A DNA stretch of 34,987 bases from Candidatus Thorarchaeota archaeon (GTDB lineage: Archaea > Asgardarchaeota > Thorarchaeia > Thorarchaeales > Thorarchaeaceae). Location: the NCBI GenBank assembly GCA_029210805.1, contig JARGGA010000004.1, positions 1 to 34,987 on the forward strand. The letters run 5' to 3'. Positions 18,646-24,849 of the stretch are shown here, one piece after another; the first letter of the stretch is position 1; the number at the start of each line of letters is the position of its first letter. The notes beneath the pieces were generated by a model that saw only the letters and a program-made list of their open reading frames with translations, was not told the DNA's origin and did not search any database. The translations under genes were made by a program, and so were the position numbers.

Positions 18646-19773
18646 TTACACCATATAGGCTGGACTCTTTCTCTTTTCCAGTCCTTTGATTATGTTGGTG
18701 ACTGTTTCAAAGGATATCTCTGTAGCGTCCTCAGATATTGTTTGATGTAAAGCCTCCTTAAGCACCTTATCCCTGAGGTCTCTGCCAGAAAACCCATCTG
18801 TTAGGTTAATCAATGAATGCAAATCAAAGTTTATCGGAAGTGGAAGCCGTTTGGTGTACATTTTTAGAATTTCTAGGCGTTCTTCAGCATTGGGTAGCTG
18901 GAACACGAATGCAGAATCAAATCTACTCTTTATTGCAGCATCGATCAATGGCAGAGCATTGGTGGCACCAATGACAACAACACCGGAGTCCTCATCGGAT
19001 TGATCAAGCTCCCCCAATAGAGCGGTGACAACTTCTGAAACATCACCACGAATGGATTGAAATGAACGCGCCAAGCCTATCGCATCCAGTTCGTCAATGA
19101 ACACAATACAGGGTGCCTTTTTCCTCGCTTCTTCGAATAGCGAGCTTATTCGACGTCCACCATCACCGACATGTGTTCCAATAAGATCCGATGCCTTTGA
19201 AATCATAATGCTTGCATCAGCCTCATGTGCTAAAGCTCTTGCAGTTAATGTTTTTCCTGTTCCTGGAGCACCATGAAAGAGGATTGCTCGGGGAGCCCAT
19301 TCTCCGAAACGCGATGGGTCTGCAAGATAACTGAGAATTATACGGCACTTTTGCTTCACAGTTTCATGCCCAATGACATCACCCAACCCAATGATGCGAC
19401 CAGGGATAGCTGAGTCTGTTTTGTTTGATTTCAAGATTATCTTAGTCTTTCTTGTGACAATAGATTCTGGTGGATCTGCGTGTAATACTTGAAATGCGAA
19501 ATCGGGAATGATGTACCTATCAAACAAATACATATCCTTTCGAACAACAGTACCAGTCCACTGCTCTTTTGCATAGTCTGCAAAAAGCTCCTCATTATCT
19601 ACTTCTAAGCCAGCCGGTTTTGGATCTCCCTTCATCCTGAACGGATACCCAATATCACTAAGAACCAACTCTTTGGTTTCGGGGACTTCAAGATTATGTT
19701 TCTTTACAGTTTTTGTTCCTGTATCTCGTGACGGAGCAACAACATCGATTCCAGACTCTTTTCGCTTCTTCAA
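18646..19773 (-). CDS. AAA+ ATPase (Cdc48/PAN-like module)
   Basis: LFHGAPGTGKTLTARALAHEA, IVFIDELDAIGLAR, second region of homology IGATNALPLIDAAIKSRFD. Confidence 0.85.
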   Translation of the reverse strand: MKKRKESGIDVVAPSRDTGTKTVKKHNLEVPETKELVLSDIGYPFRMKGDPKPAGLEVDNEELFADYAKEQWTGTVVRKDMYLFDRYIIPDFAFQVLHADPPESIVTRKTKIILKSNKTDSAIPGRIIGLGDVIGHETVKQKCRIILSYLADPSRFGEWAPRAILFHGAPGTGKTLTARALAHEADASIMISKASDLIGTHVGDGGRRISSLFEEARKKAPCIVFIDELDAIGLARSFQSIRGDVSEVVTALLGELDQSDEDSGVVVIGATNALPLIDAAIKSRFDSAFVFQLPNAEERLEILKMYTKRLPLPINFDLHSLINLTDGFSGRDLRDKVLKEALHQTISEDATEISFETVTNIIKGLEKRKSPAYMV

Positions 19774-19893
19774 CTGCCTTGTTACACCAACCGAACGATA
19801 GCTGATTGTGCTTTAAGAATTACCTTAGGGGATTCTACCACTAGCCTAATGAAGTAATAGTTGTTCAGTACTATCTAACTGGAGTGGGTCTAT

Positions 19894-20460
19894 TTGACTG
19901 ATAATGTTCGTGTCTTTCTAAGTGTCGATATCGATGATGATGATTTACTATCTAGAATTCAATTACTCCAGTCCCAACTTGATTCCCAATCAGCTAGAAT
20001 GAAGTTGGTCGAACGCGAAAATATTCATTTTACTTGGCGCTTCATTGGAGATACTCCAATGAAGAAAGTGAATGCTATTTATTCAGAACTGAATCATCTC
20101 GAGTTAGTCCCATTTGATATTGTGATAGGTGGTATTGGTTCTTTTCCGAGTATTCGACGACCAAGAATCATTTGGGTTGGTGTAAAACACAACACTGAGT
20201 TGGTGGTAAATCTGAAAAATCAAACGGATTCTCTGCTAGCTAAACTTGGATACAAGATTGAGAAGAAAAAATTCATTCCTCATGCCACAATTGCTCGGGT
20301 GAGAGCAGTAAACAACCATGATGGCATTTTTGAGAATTTACAGAGTCTGTCCGACGAAACTGTGGGGAGGATGTCTGTCAATGGTATCAGAATGACAAAA
20401 AGTACGCTAACGTCATCGGGCCCTATCTATGAAACCCTATGGGAAGTGCCCAATCGATAG
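19894..20460 (+). CDS. thpR: RNA 2',3'-cyclic phosphodiesterase ThpR (2H family)
   Basis: Two HxT/S motifs: NIHFTWRFIGDT and FIPHATIARV; TTG start. Confidence 0.9.
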   Translation: MTDNVRVFLSVDIDDDDLLSRIQLLQSQLDSQSARMKLVERENIHFTWRFIGDTPMKKVNAIYSELNHLELVPFDIVIGGIGSFPSIRRPRIIWVGVKHNTELVVNLKNQTDSLLAKLGYKIEKKKFIPHATIARVRAVNNHDGIFENLQSLSDETVGRMSVNGIRMTKSTLTSSGPIYETLWEVPNR

Positions 20461-20474
20461 TTCTTGTAGAAATT

Positions 20475-20487
20475 TGGTGGGCCGGGG
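20475..20487. repeat. distal direct repeat (att-like), exact copy of the tRNA-Pro 3' end
   Basis: TGGTGGGCCGGGG, reverse complement CCCCGGCCCACCA, 15 nt after the thpR stop. Confidence 0.75.
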
Positions 20488-20509
20488 TTTATTGATGCAA
20501 AGTAATCTC

Positions 20510-21121
20510 TTAGAATTCGAATGAGCTTTCACGCAGTTCCTTATCTCTACTCCTCTGTAGCATTTCTTCTTCATCTTTCAAGTAATCCTCTCTTTTATCA
20601 TACTCTGGAATCAAATGATACCATTTTACTCTCATTCCATTCTCGTTTGTAAAGAAAAGTGATACTTTGTCAGGGATTAGTGGAATGTGAGTGATACTAA
20701 AGCCCATTTCTTCAAGTAATTCTATTGCTATAGTTTCTCGAATAGCACCGAGTCGTTTTGAATCTGTGTTCATGGTATAGAGTATTCTCAGGAGAGCTTT
20801 CTGTATTGGTTGAAGCTGAGATATTTGTGACTTTTCTCTTTCAGTTACAAGCTTCAGCTGCCATTCAGGATATCCTATAGGAATTCCTTCATCATAGGAT
20901 GGAAAGTCTATCACTTTCTGTACAGCCATTCTTTCAATTCCCAGATCAACTATTTGCTCCACAGTTGGAGAAATCTCTTTTGCAGCATCTGATGACTCAA
21001 TCCAAGTCTTCAATAATCTCTGAATCTTAGATAATCTAATTTGATGGTTTTCTTCTTTTTGTATGATTTGAACAAGCTCATTGACACAATCAGTTAGTAC
21101 CTCAGTCATTATTTTAGTCAC
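20510..21121 (-). CDS. orphan protein, third gene of the cassette
   Basis: 203-aa ORF starting 3 bp after the upstream ORF; no recognised motif. Confidence 0.6.
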   Translation of the reverse strand: MTKIMTEVLTDCVNELVQIIQKEENHQIRLSKIQRLLKTWIESSDAAKEISPTVEQIVDLGIERMAVQKVIDFPSYDEGIPIGYPEWQLKLVTEREKSQISQLQPIQKALLRILYTMNTDSKRLGAIRETIAIELLEEMGFSITHIPLIPDKVSLFFTNENGMRVKWYHLIPEYDKREDYLKDEEEMLQRSRDKELRESSFEF

Positions 21122-21124
21122 TTC

Positions 21125-22096
21125 CTATAGTTCAAAACCTTCACTTTTTAACTCGTTCATTATTCTTTCAACAGCATCCTTTCGTTTCTCTAAAAATTTC
21201 TCTACCTTGAATTTTTTGCGAACATCGTTTGGAGGGCAAAGAAGAGCCCATCTGATCGTGTCGTCTACCGATGCAGTTCTTGCGACCCAAGCCACTGTAA
21301 CCTTTCCAGTTTTTGGATAGTATCGAACTTCTCTAGGAACCTCATTGACTTTGATGTCTGCACGTTCTGCAATCTCTTTTTCATCGAGGATAAGGTTGCA
21401 TGGAAAATTGAATACGGCACTCATTATTTCTTCAGCAATGGCAGCTATTTCGGGGTTATCATTTTGTAGCAGTGTATCTAGATTTCTTATAGTAATTCTG
21501 TGGTTCCCTTTAGAATCTATTTTTGTATATTCATGGCTTTTTAGAAGATTCACACATCGATCCGATATTTTCGATTCAAATCCATAGGGGATTCCTTCTC
21601 TTCCACCACGAATAGCGATACAGCGAGTCCATTCAAAGGCACTGCTAAAGGACCCATCTTGTGGAATTAAATCTTCAAGGTATTTCAAGGCGGCTTCCAA
21701 TGAACTTCCCAGAACAGCGGGAGATAGTCCTGTATTATGGAAAGATTTGTTTCCAGGTTGTACTCCCCAATATTCAAGGACTTTCCCCATTGGACTAGGA
21801 ACGTTTTGCTGGATGTAACCATCTCGTTGTTGCTCATTCAATTTCATTTCACCAAAATTCCTGAGCGTTTCCTTGAATATTCCGAGTCTATCTAAATCAC
21901 CCTCATAATACTCAGCACGTCCATCTTCTCTAAGGTGAAAATCGCTGTTTGCAGTAGCGACCAGTCTTGCTCGAAGTGATTCGAGTTCCTTTCCTTCGAC
22001 GAATCTTGGATTTCTGATTCCACCTTGTCTATTAATTCCAGTTATGCGTTCTATTTTTTCGTTCAAATAATCAGTTTTTACCCCGTTAACATCCAT
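21125..22096 (-). CDS. putative degenerate LAGLIDADG-like (homing-endonuclease-fold) protein
   Basis: Two helix-acid motifs ~95 aa apart: LRARLVATANSDF (aa ~41-53) and LKYLEDLIPQDGSF (aa ~137-150), with intervening YYEGDLDRLGIFKETLRNFGEMKLN...VPSPMGKVLEYWGVQPGNKSFHNTGLSP typical of LAGLIDADG repeats. Confidence 0.5.
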   Translation of the reverse strand: MDVNGVKTDYLNEKIERITGINRQGGIRNPRFVEGKELESLRARLVATANSDFHLREDGRAEYYEGDLDRLGIFKETLRNFGEMKLNEQQRDGYIQQNVPSPMGKVLEYWGVQPGNKSFHNTGLSPAVLGSSLEAALKYLEDLIPQDGSFSSAFEWTRCIAIRGGREGIPYGFESKISDRCVNLLKSHEYTKIDSKGNHRITIRNLDTLLQNDNPEIAAIAEEIMSAVFNFPCNLILDEKEIAERADIKVNEVPREVRYYPKTGKVTVAWVARTASVDDTIRWALLCPPNDVRKKFKVEKFLEKRKDAVERIMNELKSEGFEL

Positions 22097-22150
22097 CTGA
22101 AATCTTAGTGATTCACCTTGAATTCGATTTTCGTTGATGTGCCTTGATTT

Positions 22151-22999
22151 CTATATCTTCGAGCTATCCGTTTCACTCAATAGTTGGTCCATGATTTTGT
22201 TATAATGTTCAATCGACTCGGTTTTCTGTGGACTAAGGCCTAGCTTGTCCAGAGTGCTATCAGTCATTCGGGCAAGTTCTCTGGAATCCTTTGGATAGAA
22301 GTACTGATTTGCCCATGCATTGAGCATATCATTCTTGGACTGGTCCTGAATCCACATGTACATCCGACCTTCCACATTAGCGACTTTGACGATATTCTCT
22401 GTATGTTCTAGCCCAAGTCTGCGTTTCAATTCGGTTTCTACGAGTTCCTTGTTTTGGCGAAGTGATTCTTCTAATGTTTTCAATTCATCAGATGAATATA
22501 CTGTAGAAAGATTGGAATGGAAAATTCGCTCATCTTCTCTATCTTTTGGATACATCTTTTCGAATCCCTTGACCAATCGTTCATGGTCAAGTTGCGCCTC
22601 TGTGATATTCCCAAGACCTTCCTTCACGTCCTTTGGTTCTATCTTCTTTGCTTCAGAAAAGTCTGGTCTAAGTGGCTCAAGAGTAGTCTCTTTCATTGAT
22701 TCAGCATAGTTTCTGGCTGCTTCCGACAAGTCTTCATTTTTCTGAATCTTTGCCCATTCCTGAATGATACTATCTTCCTCAAGAGACCTAAGCACTCTAA
22801 CTAATCCTTGTTCATAACTACTACGCCAGTAGCCAACCAGACTCTGTGACACATTGTGTTCTTCTGCAAGTTCTATTTGTGTCTTGGACCAATCATTGTG
22901 GATTGCGACATACTTTTCGCATCGTTCATAGTTTTTTGAAACATATTGAATATCTAATGCATCTTCATGCTTCTTGATTAGCTCGTCAACCTCTTTCAT
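22151..22999 (-). CDS. HTH-containing protein, first gene of the cassette
   Basis: NDWSKTQIELAEEHNVSQSLVGYWRSSYEQG resembles a helix-turn-helix; the rest is unrecognised. Confidence 0.55.
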   Translation of the reverse strand: MKEVDELIKKHEDALDIQYVSKNYERCEKYVAIHNDWSKTQIELAEEHNVSQSLVGYWRSSYEQGLVRVLRSLEEDSIIQEWAKIQKNEDLSEAARNYAESMKETTLEPLRPDFSEAKKIEPKDVKEGLGNITEAQLDHERLVKGFEKMYPKDREDERIFHSNLSTVYSSDELKTLEESLRQNKELVETELKRRLGLEHTENIVKVANVEGRMYMWIQDQSKNDMLNAWANQYFYPKDSRELARMTDSTLDKLGLSPQKTESIEHYNKIMDQLLSETDSSKI

Positions 23000-23469
23000 C
23001 GATTCAATAGAAACTTCTGGAGGGGTAGGCAGCTGCCACCCAAAATCGCGACAAATCTAGACATTGAATAGATAGTCCTTTGAAGGAATGCCATGTTCTC
23101 AGTATCACAAGCTGCACTCAGATTATTATCATTTAGTCGCAACTAAGTACACTTACAAGCTCGCTACCGGGAATTCACTCTAACCTCAAACTCCTTTGGC
23201 CTCATCTACATGGAGTGATTTGCTAACGAATAGTGTTTAGGGAGATGGAAAGTTGGATAAAAAGCATTATTTTCTTTCAAATAGGATGATGAGTGCTTCA
23301 TATCAGATTATGAGTTCATTTGTGTCCTTTTTTCTGATTAATGGTATATAATCACTTTTTACGTGAAAAATGTCGAAAATTGGTGCAATGGCTTGAGCAA
23401 TACAGTAGATTTCTCACGAATTGCATGGAATCTGCATCAGGCTAATAAAACAAATTAACAATAGTTAGG

Positions 23470-23482
23470 TGGTGGGCCGGGG
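23470..23482. repeat. proximal direct repeat (att-like), within the tRNA-Pro 3' exon
   Basis: TGGTGGGCCGGGG, identical to 20475-20487. Confidence 0.75.
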
Positions 23483-23607
23483 GAGATCCTCACCCAACAG
23501 GGAAATCCTGAAGGGATTTGAACTCCCGATCTCATGCATGTTGGGATACTGACGAAAAGTTCGGTACCACCCCAAGCATGAATCATACCAATCTAGACTA
23601 CCGACCC
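23470..23607 (-). tRNA. tRNA-Pro(GGG) with two introns (37/38: 23539-23569, 31 nt; 59/60: 23487-23516, 30 nt), CCA encoded
   Basis: Acceptor GGGTCGG/CCGGCCC, anticodon stem CATGC/GCATG with loop TTGGGGT after splicing, T stem GGGAG/CTCCC with loop TTCAAAT after splicing, A73-CCA; both introns fold into a bulge-helix-bulge; spliced length 77 nt. Confidence 0.87.
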
Positions 23608-23616
23608 ATGTTTGAA

Positions 23617-23630
23617 AGCCTGTACAGGCT
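23617..23630. promoter_or_regulatory. 14-bp perfect palindrome just upstream of tRNA-Pro
   Basis: AGCCTGTACAGGCT, 10-23 bp upstream of the tRNA 5' end. Confidence 0.4.
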
Positions 23631-23704
23631 AACACTAGCCTGAGGCAAACTGAAGATAAAGATTGCCAAACACCGTTTGTTTCCACTTGAAAAAAGTGCA
23701 TATG

Positions 23705-23724
23705 TTTAGAACACGTGTTCTAAA
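23705..23724. promoter_or_regulatory. 20-bp perfect palindrome upstream of the HDAC-family gene (candidate operator)
   Basis: TTTAGAACACGTGTTCTAAA, fully self-complementary. Confidence 0.5.
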
Positions 23725-23757
23725 TAAGTTGGTATTTATGTGGGGGGACAACATTGT

Positions 23758-24840
23758 ATGGGTGACCCAGATGGTGTAATTGCAATGACTACAGATATCG
23801 TATTTCACGAATTATTCACAAAACATGTGCTACAACTAGGTCATCCGGAAAGCCCAGAACGTTTGATTACTGCTTTGAAATATATCAGGGAAGCAGGTCT
23901 CTTCGATACAGACAGTGTGAATCTTGTTACAGCTGAGAGTACAAACTTGAATGCTATCCACCCTTTACATCATCAGTCATACCTGGAACAAATACGTGAG
24001 AAGTCAGAGAAAGGAGGAGGGTTTTTCACACTAGATACGTCTGTCAATGAGTACACCTACGAAGCCGCGCTTCTGGCAGCGGGAGGCGGAATTATGGCGG
24101 TAGACCGAGTGGTTGAAGGCCTTAGCACAAACGCCTATGTTCTGTGTCGTCCCCCAGGACACCATGCAGAAACTGCTCGTGCTTTTGGTTTTTGTTTTAT
24201 CAATAACATTGCAGTAGCTGCACATCATCTTACTTCTGAATGTGGAGTCGAAAGAGTGCTGATTCTAGATTATGATGCTCATCATGGTAATGGTACTCAA
24301 AATGCATTCTATGATAGAGATGATGTTCTATATATCGGGATGCATCAAGATGGACGGACTCTTTTCCCAGGTTCGGGATTTCCAGATGAGATTGGTAGTG
24401 GTAAAGGCAGAGGTTACAACGTCAATCTGGCAATGTATCCAGGTGCTGGAGATGTATCGTACCATTTAGCCTTTGAAGAGGTAATCGAACCCCTTGCAGA
24501 TTCATTTGTACCAGACATTGTTCTGGTTTCAGCTGGGTTTGATGCCCATTTTGAAGATCCATTAACTAACTTGGGTTTGACTACAGCTGGTCTTGCTATG
24601 ATTAACTCAAAAGTGAAAAATATTGCCGATAAGCACTCTAAAGGGAAGATTGTCACATTTTTGGAGGGAGGGTACAATCTCACGGCAATGGGACGGGGTT
24701 CGCTTAACCTTGTTGAGGTAATGTCTGGTAGCAATGTCACACAATTTAACGATAGCCACAAGGAAAGCAACACTTGCACTGAATATAATGAAAAACTCAT
24801 TGAGGTTCTCAAAGGAAGCATTCTAGATATGCACCTGTGA
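23758..24840 (+). CDS. histone deacetylase / acetoin utilisation family amidohydrolase
   Basis: RPPGHHAETARAFGFCFINNIAVAAHHL, LDYDAHHGNGTQNAFY, VSAGFDAHFEDPL, EGGYNL; start at 23758 or 23785 more likely than GTG 23740. Confidence 0.92.
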   Translation: MGDPDGVIAMTTDIVFHELFTKHVLQLGHPESPERLITALKYIREAGLFDTDSVNLVTAESTNLNAIHPLHHQSYLEQIREKSEKGGGFFTLDTSVNEYTYEAALLAAGGGIMAVDRVVEGLSTNAYVLCRPPGHHAETARAFGFCFINNIAVAAHHLTSECGVERVLILDYDAHHGNGTQNAFYDRDDVLYIGMHQDGRTLFPGSGFPDEIGSGKGRGYNVNLAMYPGAGDVSYHLAFEEVIEPLADSFVPDIVLVSAGFDAHFEDPLTNLGLTTAGLAMINSKVKNIADKHSKGKIVTFLEGGYNLTAMGRGSLNLVEVMSGSNVTQFNDSHKESNTCTEYNEKLIEVLKGSILDMHL

Positions 24841-24849
24841 GGGGGGGCT

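Larger units (their letters stand above)
20475..23482. mobile_element. putative ~3.0-kb integrative element inserted at the 3' end of tRNA-Pro(GGG)
   Basis: 13-bp direct repeat TGGTGGGCCGGGG at both ends (20475-20487 and 23470-23482); one copy is the tRNA 3' end; three same-strand orphan ORFs between. Confidence 0.68.

Noticed and set aside
22151-22999. HTH protein as a tyrosine integrase of the putative element
   Set aside because: No R...HxxR...Y catalytic constellation could be found in its sequence.
23341-23380. Imperfect palindrome CACTTTTTACGTGAAAAATG in the element noncoding segment
   Set aside because: The arms do not pair well once aligned; probably AT-rich coincidence.
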